From: Ensifer sp. USDA 6670
Lineage (GTDB): Bacteria > Pseudomonadota > Alphaproteobacteria > Rhizobiales > Rhizobiaceae
DNA: 64,000 bases
Assembly (NCBI GenBank): GCA_000421085.1
Contig: ATWE01000001.1
Span: 434,001 to 498,000, forward strand
Direction of reading: 5' to 3'
A model generated the notes under the pieces. The model worked only from the letters and a program-made list of their open reading frames with translations, was not told where the DNA came from and made no database searches. Shown piece after piece: positions 49,605-57,585 of this stretch. How positions within the stretch are numbered: position 1 is the stretch's first letter; every line of letters begins with the position of its first letter. A program made the position numbers and the translations under genes.

Positions 49605-52600
49605 ATGCTGCGCGAGAGCCGGACCAAAACACCACGACGAGCGGCCGAGCGTGAGAAGCGCCCGGGCGGCTCTTCCGTGCGTGGCGGCGAGCGGCGCATC
49701 GTCACGGCGCTTTGCTATGATCTGGTCGGGTCGACCGATCTGATGCACGTGATGGATATCGAGGATTACCAGGAACTGATGTCCGCCTTTCAGCTTGCCG
49801 CGAAGCAAGCGATCGCATCGCATTCCGGCGTGATGCAGCACGAGGCCGGCGACGGCGGTGTTGCGCTCTTCCCGATCGAACTCGAGGCCAAGGACGCCGC
49901 TTCGCTCGCAATCCGCGCGGGGCTCGGGATCGTAGAGGCCTGCATGCGCGTCGGCCGCGAGGCAGGACAGGACGATCTGCAGGTCCGCGTGGGCATCGCC
50001 ACGTCCGTTGCCCTCGTCCGCGAAGGGGCCCCAGAAGGCTGGACTCGCGAACCGGTCACAGGCGCGGCCCTTGCCATGGCTGCCCGGCTGCAGGCCATCA
50101 CCGTGCCGAACAGCGTTCTGGTCTCCGAGGAAACACGCCATCTTGCAGGCAGATCCTATGCCTTCGTGTTTGAGGGCAGCAAGGAGCTCAAGGGCTTTGC
50201 AGCGCCTGAGAAGGTGTGGCGCGCGCTCGGCCACAAGGTAGGGGTGGACCGCTTCTATGCCTTCGGACGGATGGGCGGGCCGCTGATCAACCGTGAGGAC
50301 GAACTGAAGACCATCGGGCAGCTCTGGGATGGCGTTCTTGCGGGACAAGGCTCCGTGGTCCTGATCGAGGGGGACGCCGGCATCGGCAAATCGCGTCTTC
50401 TCAGGGAGGTTCGCAGACGGACGCGCGCGGAGCGTTCCAGGCTTCTCTTCTTCCAGTGCCTGCCCGGCGGTTTCCGCTCGACGCTTCATCCGCTCTTGAA
50501 CAATATCCCGGAGTCGGTGTCGGGAAGCGGAGGGCAGATGGGCCCGACGGCCGCCGCCGTGGCGGCGCTGTTCGAACGCAACGGTATCAGGGACGCGGAG
50601 GTCGTCGATGTCTTCTCCTACCTGCTTGGGGCGCAGGGTAGCCGTCTGCAGTCGAACGAAGATCCGAAAGCGATCCGCGAGAAGGCTCATCGCGCCATGC
50701 TCCGTGCATTGCAAGCCGTGTGCCGACGCGGGCCGGCGGTGGTGGCTGTCGAAGACGTCCACTGGATCGACCCGACATCCCGTGACCTGCTTGGCGAAGC
50801 TGCAAGGATCATTGCAAAATTCCCCGTCTTGCTCGTTACTACGTCCCGTCCTTCCCATGCTTCGGAATGGCTCGACGCCGCCAACCCGACGCGGCTTGCG
50901 TTGCGGCCGCTCGATTCGGATGAAACCAGGCTGGCGATAAAGGCAAAATGGCCGGAGCACCGCCTGGCGCTGCTTCCCGATCTCTTCGACGCGACCGAGC
51001 GGATATCCGGCGGCGTTCCGCTCTTCATCGAGGAGATCTGTCAATGGGTGTCGCAAAATGTCGAGCCCGACACCATGCGCCTTTCGGAGAGCGCCAACCC
51101 GTCGCATGTGTCGGCGTTCGAGTCGATATTGGAATCCCGCCTGCAGCAATTGGGTACGGCCAGGGAGGTCGCGCGCGCGGCGGCAGTCGCGGGCACGCAG
51201 GTGACGCTGCCGCTGCTTCGGGCTCTTTTGCCGGATTTCGGCAAGAGCGCGCTTGCGAACGCAGCCGATACTCTCTGCGAGACGGGATTCCTGACGCGGA
51301 TGAGGGTGCCGGGGCGGACCGCCTATGGCTTCCGGCATACATTGATCCAGGAGACGATCTACAACGCCGTGCTGCGCAAACAGCGGCAGGTGCTGCATCG
51401 GCGGCTCTTCACAGCGGTCAACCAAAATCGTGGCATGGCCGCCTGGATCGATACCGGCGCCCTTGCCGAGCATGCGGAAAGGGCGGGACTTGTCGAAGAG
51501 GCTGTCCCCTTGTTCATCGCCGCGGGAAAGGAGAGTTCGAGCCGATCCGCAATGATAGAGGCGAGGCAATTTCTGGAGCATGCCCTGGATCTCTGCGGCC
51601 GATTGAGCGAGAGCGACACTGCCGAACCTCTGAAGCTTGCGGCGTTTACGGCCCTCGGGCCGATTTTGATAGGAACGGTCGGCCTGAGTTCAGAACCCGC
51701 GCGCAGGCTTTATGAAGACGCAGTGGAGATCGCCCGGAGAAGACCGTTGTCCGAGCAGTCCCAATGGTTTCCGACATATTGGGGTTGGTGGCTCACAGGA
51801 CAGGACTTCCGTGTCATGCACGACCGTGCCCTGGAGGTTCGGTCTATGCTGTCGAAGGCCAACGAGCCGGAAATCCAGCTTCAGGTCAATCATTGCATCT
51901 GGGCGATCGATTTCAATCTCGGCCGCCACAGAGAAACGCAGGATGCGATCAAGGCCGGTCTTGCGCTCTATGATGAGAAGCGCGCCAAAGAGAGCCGGAC
52001 GGAGTTCGGCGGGCATGATGCGAAGGTCTGCGGCCTTGGCCAACTCGCACTTTCCCTGTGGCTCACGGGACGCACGAAAGCCTCGGACGCGGCGCTCTCG
52101 AGAATGATCGCTTTCACCGACCGGATCGCGCATGCGCACAGCAAGGCACACTCCCTGGATACCGAAGCGGTCTCTGCCTTTTATCGGGACGATTTCGAAC
52201 GCCTCGCCGAGGTTTCGGCGCGAATGGCGGATTTCGCCAAGCGGCACAGGATGCAGTCCCTGTCCGGCCTGTCGCTTCTCTTCAGCGGGTGGGCCGAGGC
52301 CCATCGCACGAGCCTTGCGAGCGGTCATGCGACATTTCAAAACGGTCTGTCGCTTCTGCGCGAACTTGGGGCGGTGGCCGATCTGCCGATCTATCTCTGC
52401 ATGCATGCTACCTTGCTGGGTCTGGCCGGCAAGATCGAACCGGCGATCGACGTCGTTAACGAAGCGATCGGCCGGGGCGAGGAAAGCGGCCACGCCTATT
52501 GGCTGGCGGAGTTGCACCGATGCCGCGCAATTCTGCGGGCGCGGGCAGGCGAGTGTAAGGATGCCGTCGCCGCAGACCTGCGCTGCGCAGTTGAGATCGC

Positions 52601-52679
52601 GGAAAGCCAGGGGGCGACGGCGCTCATCAGGCGAGCGAGACATTCGATGCGGGAGCTCGGCATTGTCATCGGGCGCTGA
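49605..52679 (+). CDS. class III cyclase-AAA ATPase-TPR multidomain protein
   Basis: This 1,024-residue protein has a class III adenylate/guanylate cyclase domain at about 30-205, with metal-site D39 in YDLVGST and D83 in AGDGG. Next is an AAA-type ATPase domain with Walker A GDAGIGKS (256-263) and Walker B-like VAVEDVHW (380-387). A long helical C-terminal half contains tetratricopeptide-like repeats. The layout is that of signalling ATPases in rhizobia. ATG at 49605 with GGGAG 7 bases upstream is chosen. It is the first gene of the YcaO-TfuA operon, and its stop overlaps the YcaO start. It may sense a signal and control or energise the system; it may also make cAMP. Confidence 0.87.
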   Translation: MLRESRTKTPRRAAEREKRPGGSSVRGGERRIVTALCYDLVGSTDLMHVMDIEDYQELMSAFQLAAKQAIASHSGVMQHEAGDGGVALFPIELEAKDAASLAIRAGLGIVEACMRVGREAGQDDLQVRVGIATSVALVREGAPEGWTREPVTGAALAMAARLQAITVPNSVLVSEETRHLAGRSYAFVFEGSKELKGFAAPEKVWRALGHKVGVDRFYAFGRMGGPLINREDELKTIGQLWDGVLAGQGSVVLIEGDAGIGKSRLLREVRRRTRAERSRLLFFQCLPGGFRSTLHPLLNNIPESVSGSGGQMGPTAAAVAALFERNGIRDAEVVDVFSYLLGAQGSRLQSNEDPKAIREKAHRAMLRALQAVCRRGPAVVAVEDVHWIDPTSRDLLGEAARIIAKFPVLLVTTSRPSHASEWLDAANPTRLALRPLDSDETRLAIKAKWPEHRLALLPDLFDATERISGGVPLFIEEICQWVSQNVEPDTMRLSESANPSHVSAFESILESRLQQLGTAREVARAAAVAGTQVTLPLLRALLPDFGKSALANAADTLCETGFLTRMRVPGRTAYGFRHTLIQETIYNAVLRKQRQVLHRRLFTAVNQNRGMAAWIDTGALAEHAERAGLVEEAVPLFIAAGKESSSRSAMIEARQFLEHALDLCGRLSESDTAEPLKLAAFTALGPILIGTVGLSSEPARRLYEDAVEIARRRPLSEQSQWFPTYWGWWLTGQDFRVMHDRALEVRSMLSKANEPEIQLQVNHCIWAIDFNLGRHRETQDAIKAGLALYDEKRAKESRTEFGGHDAKVCGLGQLALSLWLTGRTKASDAALSRMIAFTDRIAHAHSKAHSLDTEAVSAFYRDDFERLAEVSARMADFAKRHRMQSLSGLSLLFSGWAEAHRTSLASGHATFQNGLSLLRELGAVADLPIYLCMHATLLGLAGKIEPAIDVVNEAIGRGEESGHAYWLAELHRCRAILRARAGECKDAVAADLRCAVEIAESQGATALIRRARHSMRELGIVIGR

Positions 52680-53892
52680 ACGAAACGGTGCGAAATCGAA
52701 TGACGGCGCACGCGCGGCTCTCGCTGATCTCCATGCCTCGATCGTTTCCGCGCGCAAGGCGTCCTTTTCGGATCGCCCGGTTGAGGGGAGCCTGGAGCGC
52801 TGTCTCGCCGCCCTGCCGCCACTCTGCCGCCGCGCGCGCATCACCCGCCTCGGCGATCTGACGGGGCTCGACCGGATCGGCCTGCCGGTGATGCAGGCTG
52901 TGCGCCCTGCCGCGCTTTCAGAGGTCACGTCCCTCGGACGGGGTCTGTCCAGGGCGGAGGCGGCAGTCGGTGCGCTGATGGAGTCGCTCGAGCGTTATTT
53001 CGCCGAGACCATTCCGGCCGAGCGGACCTTTCTGGCGACTGCCGAGCAACTCGAAGTTGCCGAAGGCCTTTTCGAAAACCTCGTGGTTTCGGAGTGGCGC
53101 GCGAAATGGCGGCAAAGGACAATTGCCTGGATCGAAGGTATCGATGTCGTCGGCGGCTCGGTGCACCCGGTACCGCTGGAACTTGTGCATACGTGCTACA
53201 GCGAACCGCAGCCGGCCAATGACGGCGTCTTTCTGCGGACGACCACAGGTCTTGCGTGCCATGCGAGCCCCCATCGTGCTTTCCTGCACGGATTATGGGA
53301 ATGCCTTGAAAGGGACGCGATTGCACGCGCATTCGCGACGCACGGCTTCTTCGACCGGTGGCGCATAGCGCCCTGCGGACTCGGTGACGGGGTGGATCAT
53401 ATCCGATTGCTCGCGGGCGCTCGCGAGATATCGTTTGCACTGTGGCTCGCTCCGTCGCCGGCGGGGATTCCCGTCGTCTGGTGCCAGACGATAGAGACCG
53501 GACCCGGCGAGCCGATCCTTGCGCTGCCGACGGAAGGCTATGCCGCCGGGCCCAGCATCGAAATGGCGGCGGCAAGCGCAATGCTGGAGGCGCTCTCGGC
53601 CAGGGCAGGGGCGATCTCCGGCGCCCGTGACGACCAGACGAGGGAACATTACCGCAGGAGCACGGATGCCGCGGTGACGAAGGCCCGCGAGCTCGTCCTC
53701 GCCGAGGCGACGGCCAAGCCCGTAGAGGCGACGTCCCCGACGATTCCGGACCTCGGTACATTGCTAGACCGGGTGGCCGAAGCCGGTCTTGGACCTGTGC
53801 TGGCCATTCCCGTGGGCGCCGACGAGGAGGCGGGCGTCCATTGCGTGCGAACCGTTCTTCCCGGAGCCTCTCCCTTTTTCGTCGTGCGATGA
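52663..53892 (+). CDS. YcaO-domain protein
   Basis: This 409-residue ATP-dependent peptide-backbone-modifying enzyme has YcaO motifs: AEAAVGALMESLERYFAE (99-115), the Glu-rich ATP/Mg site; HGLWECLERDAIARAF; and AAASAMLEALSARAGAISG. It lacks the Pro-rich C-terminus that is typical of azoline-forming YcaOs, and ends ASPFFVVR. Start TTG at 52663 has GGGAG 7 bases upstream and overlaps the preceding gene by 17 bases. YcaO enzymes phosphorylate a backbone amide and, with a TfuA partner, can install a thioamide. The tfuA gene follows directly. Confidence 0.92.
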   Translation: MSSGAERNGAKSNDGARAALADLHASIVSARKASFSDRPVEGSLERCLAALPPLCRRARITRLGDLTGLDRIGLPVMQAVRPAALSEVTSLGRGLSRAEAAVGALMESLERYFAETIPAERTFLATAEQLEVAEGLFENLVVSEWRAKWRQRTIAWIEGIDVVGGSVHPVPLELVHTCYSEPQPANDGVFLRTTTGLACHASPHRAFLHGLWECLERDAIARAFATHGFFDRWRIAPCGLGDGVDHIRLLAGAREISFALWLAPSPAGIPVVWCQTIETGPGEPILALPTEGYAAGPSIEMAAASAMLEALSARAGAISGARDDQTREHYRRSTDAAVTKARELVLAEATAKPVEATSPTIPDLGTLLDRVAEAGLGPVLAIPVGADEEAGVHCVRTVLPGASPFFVVR

Positions 53893-53901
53893 GTGTGCGT
53901 G

Positions 53902-54684
53902 ATGGCCGGTGGAGGCGACAATCCGATATTGGTGTTTCTCGGTCCGACCCTGCGTCTTGCCGAGGCGGAGAAAATCCTCGATGCGATTTATCTGCAGCCG
54001 GCCGCGCAGGGGGATGTCCTGCTTGCGGCACATGCCTTTCGCCCGCGGGCCATGATTCTGATCGACGGACAGTTCGAGGACAGGCCGGCTGTCCGGCACA
54101 AGGAAATTCTCTGGGCGATGGCGCAAGGGATCGTCGTTATCGGCGCCGGCAGCATGGGCGCGCTCAGGGCCGCGGAGCTTGACGCTTTCGGGATGATCGG
54201 CGTTGGCCTCATCTACAGGTGGTATCGACGATTCGGACGTGGTCCTCTTTCCAGCCCTGCGCCCGACGATGCGGTCGCGGTACATTCGGGACCGCGGGAG
54301 CTTGGCTTTCTGCCTTTGACGGATGCCCTCGTCGACCTGCAGCGATCTTTTTCCGCGTGGTCGCGCCTCGGTGCCCTCAGCCCTTCCGAACGCGATCGCC
54401 TTACAACGCTTGCGCGAAATATGAACTTCCGGGAGCGCTCGCTTTCTGCGGTCTTACGAGCCGCGGGCTGGGCTCAAGAGAGAAGCAGGGAACTGCGGGA
54501 GCAGATGATCGGACAGAAGAGGCACGACGCGATCCTGGCACTACAGCAAGCGCCAACCCTTCTGGCGCAGCATCGCGCCACACATCAAGACGGCGACTGG
54601 ATTGCGACGAACACGTTCCTCCGAGACCTGGAGGCTGGCGGCATTGACTCAAATTTGGTGAACACCTATAAATTGAAACCATAA
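53902..54684 (+). CDS. TfuA-like protein
   Basis: This 260-residue protein has the TfuA core HKEILWAMAQGIVVIGAGSMGALRAAELDAFGMIGVGLIYRWYRRFG near 62-108 and an N-terminal VFLGPTLR segment. TfuA partners YcaO in backbone thioamidation, where it is thought to supply sulfide from ThiS-type thiocarboxylate; the name comes from trifolitoxin of Rhizobium leguminosarum. ATG at 53902 is chosen, but GTG at 53893, directly after the YcaO stop, is possible. It sits 9 bases after ycaO and 32 bases before the protease-like gene. No thiS is nearby. Confidence 0.92.
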   Translation: MAGGGDNPILVFLGPTLRLAEAEKILDAIYLQPAAQGDVLLAAHAFRPRAMILIDGQFEDRPAVRHKEILWAMAQGIVVIGAGSMGALRAAELDAFGMIGVGLIYRWYRRFGRGPLSSPAPDDAVAVHSGPRELGFLPLTDALVDLQRSFSAWSRLGALSPSERDRLTTLARNMNFRERSLSAVLRAAGWAQERSRELREQMIGQKRHDAILALQQAPTLLAQHRATHQDGDWIATNTFLRDLEAGGIDSNLVNTYKLKP

Positions 54685-54716
54685 TTTAGGCATTTTCATT
54701 CGGGGGGCAGTGTGCG

Positions 54717-55901
54717 ATGCGTCTGCTTCGAGACGAAGCCCTCGAGTCCGGCGATTCACGTCTGGGCACGCGGTTCTGGATTTTCCCTCAGCCACCCTTC
54801 ATTCCGGGTTATGAAAAACCGGACCGGGTCTGGCTGCCGATACCGAGGGACGAAATCGGCGAGGGGCCGAGCGACGCGGCGATGTATGTCGTCGATCCGC
54901 TCGACGACAAGGAACCCTACGGCTTCGACCGGCTGCCGCCGTTTCACGGTGCCGCCCGTGCACCGGTAGGACCGGGTCCGGATCTGCATTTCGACAATCT
55001 GTCTCCCGACTCCCGGGCGTTCCTTCCTGTTCATGCCTATGCGTGCGTGCATTTCGTTCTCAACATCTGGCAGAGCTATCTCGGCAGACCGGTCCGCTGG
55101 TTCTTCGATCAGACATTTCCCCGGCTGGAGATCGTTGCCTTCGTGAACTGGGACAATGCCCAGGCGGGCTACGGCTTCCTGGAGCTTGGCTGTTCCGACA
55201 TCGATGGGATAAGGCGGCCCTACGCGCTCAATTTCGACACCATCGCTCACGAGACCGGACATCTTATCCTTCTTTCGGAAACCGGCATCCCGACGGCTCT
55301 GTCGCGCGGAGGCGACTTCTTCGCCTTTTCCGAGGCCTTTTCGGACCTTGTATCGCTGCTCTCGTTCCTGCACTTCGATTCCGCGATCGACAGGCTGCTC
55401 CGGCGGACGAAAGGGAACCTCCTGCTCTACAACGAGCTCAACCGCTTCGCCGAGACGAGTCCGGAAACCCAGATCCGTCTCGCCACGAATTTCCGCCGCA
55501 TGTCGGAGGTTACGCGCGAGGTGCATGACCGCGCACTGCCATTCGTGGGGGCGATCTTCGATTCGATCGTGGAGCTCTATCACCGTGAACTTGTGGCACG
55601 CGACTGCGCCGACATCCGGCTGCTGGATATCGACCTCCGGCATCTGGAGCAGGATGATTTCGACCGGTTCCGTCAGGCAACGGCGGAGGCTTTCCGGATC
55701 AAGCCGATGATCTTCGGACTTGCGCTACGGTCGGCCCGCGATGCGGTGGGGCAGGCGCTTGCAGCTTCGCTGCGGTCGGTCAATCCGGACACCTTGCGGC
55801 TGGATCAGGCCGCGGCCGCTATCGTTGCGGCTGCCGATGGAACGGCCGCCGGAGTTCTGGAGGCGAATTTCGCATGGCGTGAAATCATCAGCTCGAGATA
55901 G
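54717..55901 (+). CDS. M4-type (thermolysin-like) metalloprotease-fold protein
   Basis: This 394-residue protein contains HETGH (178-182), the zinc site, and SEAFSD (205-210) with the third ligand Glu206, the thermolysin-type (gluzincin) pattern. Other parts do not resemble secreted M4 enzymes: there is no signal peptide and no propeptide, so it is probably cytoplasmic. ATG at 54717 follows GGGGGGCAG. Its place in the YcaO-TfuA operon suggests a maturation protease that removes a leader or processes the modified product. The activity is inferred from the metal site only. Confidence 0.78.
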   Translation: MRLLRDEALESGDSRLGTRFWIFPQPPFIPGYEKPDRVWLPIPRDEIGEGPSDAAMYVVDPLDDKEPYGFDRLPPFHGAARAPVGPGPDLHFDNLSPDSRAFLPVHAYACVHFVLNIWQSYLGRPVRWFFDQTFPRLEIVAFVNWDNAQAGYGFLELGCSDIDGIRRPYALNFDTIAHETGHLILLSETGIPTALSRGGDFFAFSEAFSDLVSLLSFLHFDSAIDRLLRRTKGNLLLYNELNRFAETSPETQIRLATNFRRMSEVTREVHDRALPFVGAIFDSIVELYHRELVARDCADIRLLDIDLRHLEQDDFDRFRQATAEAFRIKPMIFGLALRSARDAVGQALAASLRSVNPDTLRLDQAAAAIVAAADGTAAGVLEANFAWREIISSR

Positions 55902-55922
55902 GGGACAGAAAAGGAGAGGAAG

Positions 55923-56618
55923 ATGAGCAATTGCAGCAGCCATCCCGGAGTGGGCAGAGAGCCGGTCGGTCTGTCCGGACCAGTCTACGATACGTACAAT
56001 CCGAGCGAAGTTCGCCTCTACGGGCGACCGGCAACGCGAGAAGAGATATTCAAGATCACGGACGAGGAGATCCGGCAAAGAATCAAGTCGTCGCTACGCG
56101 AAACTTCGCTTCGGGACGAAGACCTGAATACGCTCGTGAGAATAGTAAAAGAGGCGGCGATCGGAACGGTCGACAACGGCGTTCTCGCCGATATCTTAAA
56201 GCAGCAGATCGTCTTCGCCATATTCGATGATGAGCTGAAGTTCAGTCAGCTTCCGGTCAGCGTCAACATACCGGCGAAGAATTTCGAAAAGGGCGGCGAG
56301 CGATATATCAAGAGCATCGGCGTGATATACGGCTATGCCTATGAGGGGCATTGCTACAAGTTGCCGAAGCCGCAGATCATGTATCTGCCGGAAGAGCCGC
56401 GCGAGATCCTCGGCGGGGATTGCGGATGCGACTGCGGATATGTTCCCGAACTCGGCTACGCCGTATGGCAGATCGACAAGCTCGAGCGCGTCATTGCGCT
56501 GGACGTCCGCTCCGACGACGTGAAGACCCTGGTGCTCGACGAGAACATGCCCGGCAGCCGGTCGCCCATGGCCTATGCGCAGGTCATGGCGCTTGCTCCG
56601 CAGCGGCATCGCGACTGA
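55923..56618 (+). CDS. hypothetical protein with DCGCDCG motif, candidate substrate of the YcaO-TfuA pair
   Basis: This 231-residue protein has no recognisable family. Residues 1-30 contain Cys4 and are Gly/Pro-rich (NCSSHPGVGREP). A charged helical region at 35-100 (EEIFKITDEEIRQRIKSSLRE and later) resembles the nitrile-hydratase-like leader helix of some RiPP precursors only in a general way. The C-terminal third holds GGDCGCDCGYVPELGYAVW, with Cys at 167, 169 and 171 after C144. ATG at 55923 has a strong AGGAGAGG site. It is the last gene of the operon. Gly/Cys-rich segments are typical YcaO targets, so it may be the modified protein. This is inference. Confidence 0.75.
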   Translation: MSNCSSHPGVGREPVGLSGPVYDTYNPSEVRLYGRPATREEIFKITDEEIRQRIKSSLRETSLRDEDLNTLVRIVKEAAIGTVDNGVLADILKQQIVFAIFDDELKFSQLPVSVNIPAKNFEKGGERYIKSIGVIYGYAYEGHCYKLPKPQIMYLPEEPREILGGDCGCDCGYVPELGYAVWQIDKLERVIALDVRSDDVKTLVLDENMPGSRSPMAYAQVMALAPQRHRD

Positions 56619-56640
56619 ACCGCCGAGCGGCGCCGGTGCC

Positions 56641-56994
56641 CTATTGCAGGCTGCCGTCGCCGCTTCTGTCGGCCGATTTGAAGTCGGCCATGACCCTGTT
56701 CAGGAACTCGGTTTGGCTGAGCTTCCCGTCGCGATTGGCGTCGGTCGCGGCAAACTGCTGCGCGTTCAGAACCTGCGCCACTTCTTCAGAGCGCAGACTT
56801 CCGTCCTTGTTCCTGTCCAGGTTCCCGAAGGCCGAGGTCATGAAGGCTTGGTATTCCGGCCGGTCGACGGCGCCGTTCCCGTCACGGTCGAGCCGATTCA
56901 TCTGGCCCTGATTCATGGCCATCGGCTGATCCTGCGCCGCCGCTGCAATCACCTGGGAAAGCGCGAACGCCGCCACGAGGAGTGGTCTTTTCAT
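56641..56994 (-). CDS. secreted EF-hand protein
   Basis: This 117-residue protein has a signal peptide (MKRPLLVAAFALSQVIAAAA|Q) and EF-hand calcium loops at 36-47 (DRDGNGAVDRPE), 60-71 (DRNKDGSLRSEE) and 85-96 (DANRDGKLSQTE). A fourth loop starts at 109 (DRSGDGSLQ) and stops after 9 of its 12 positions, so the last site is incomplete. ATG at 56994 follows AAAGGAGCAGGG; a GTG just before it is less likely. It is probably a periplasmic calcium binder. It lies 17 bases after the glycine-zipper lipoprotein gene on the same strand. Confidence 0.88.
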   Translation of the reverse strand: MKRPLLVAAFALSQVIAAAAQDQPMAMNQGQMNRLDRDGNGAVDRPEYQAFMTSAFGNLDRNKDGSLRSEEVAQVLNAQQFAATDANRDGKLSQTEFLNRVMADFKSADRSGDGSLQ

Positions 56995-57011
56995 CACCCT
57001 GCTCCTTTCGG

Positions 57012-57251
57012 TCAGGTGCAGGTCAGGGCGCTGCCCGCCGCGCTGCCGAGTACGGCACCGCCGCCCACGGCCCAGAGTTGCCCGGTTCCCGAGCCGATGG
57101 TCGCGCCGGCCAGTCCACCGACGACCGCACCACCGACGGTGCCCGCGATGCAGCCGAACTCACCGGTCCGCCCCCCGGTCATCGAGGCGGTTTGGCAGCC
57201 GGACAAGGCGAGGCAGGCTGCGAGAGCGAGAGTGATCGTGCAATTCTTCAT
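57012..57251 (-). CDS. glycine-zipper lipoprotein
   Basis: This 79-residue protein has a lipobox ALSGC with the lipidated Cys at residue 19. A Gly/Ala-rich region follows with GxxxG spacing (GCIAGTVGGAVVGGLAGATIGSGTGQLWAVGGGAVLGSAAGSAL), typical of 17 kDa-antigen-like glycine-zipper outer-membrane lipoproteins. ATG at 57251 follows GGAGGAAG. It is the first gene of a probable two-gene operon with the EF-hand protein. It is convergent with the YcaO operon. Confidence 0.85.
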   Translation of the reverse strand: MKNCTITLALAACLALSGCQTASMTGGRTGEFGCIAGTVGGAVVGGLAGATIGSGTGQLWAVGGGAVLGSAAGSALTCT

Positions 57252-57585
57252 TTCTTCCTCCAAGCATTCCGCCCGTATCAAATACAGATCGTAGGAGGCG
57301 CCATTGAGTGGCGTCGAATGAAAAGGCTTCCGAATAACTCCCTCGCAAGAAGAGGGTTTCTTCTGTTCCATCGGAAGCAGCCTCTCGGCAAAACATGCTG
57401 TCCATCTGGAAAGACGTGCGGACTAACGGCAAATACTACCGCTGCCTATGGGTGAAAACAACTCTCGGGCCGGTTGATCACCGATCACCAATGGCAACAG
57501 ATGATGCCGGCCGTGATTATGAGCCGGTCATATCTCCGCTCGGGGCGGCTCATGCTCACCGGGCGAAGGATCACCTGTGTAAAGC
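57252..57585. other. intergenic region of about 330 bases
   Basis: No convincing gene is visible. It holds the promoter of the glycine-zipper gene on the minus strand and the end of the membrane-protein gene. I see no clear terminator hairpin or promoter boxes. Confidence 0.4.

Noticed and set aside
54684-54716. Small precursor-peptide gene between tfuA and the protease-like gene
   Set aside because: Only 32 bases separate the two genes, so there is no room. The gaps on either side of the protease-like gene are equally short.
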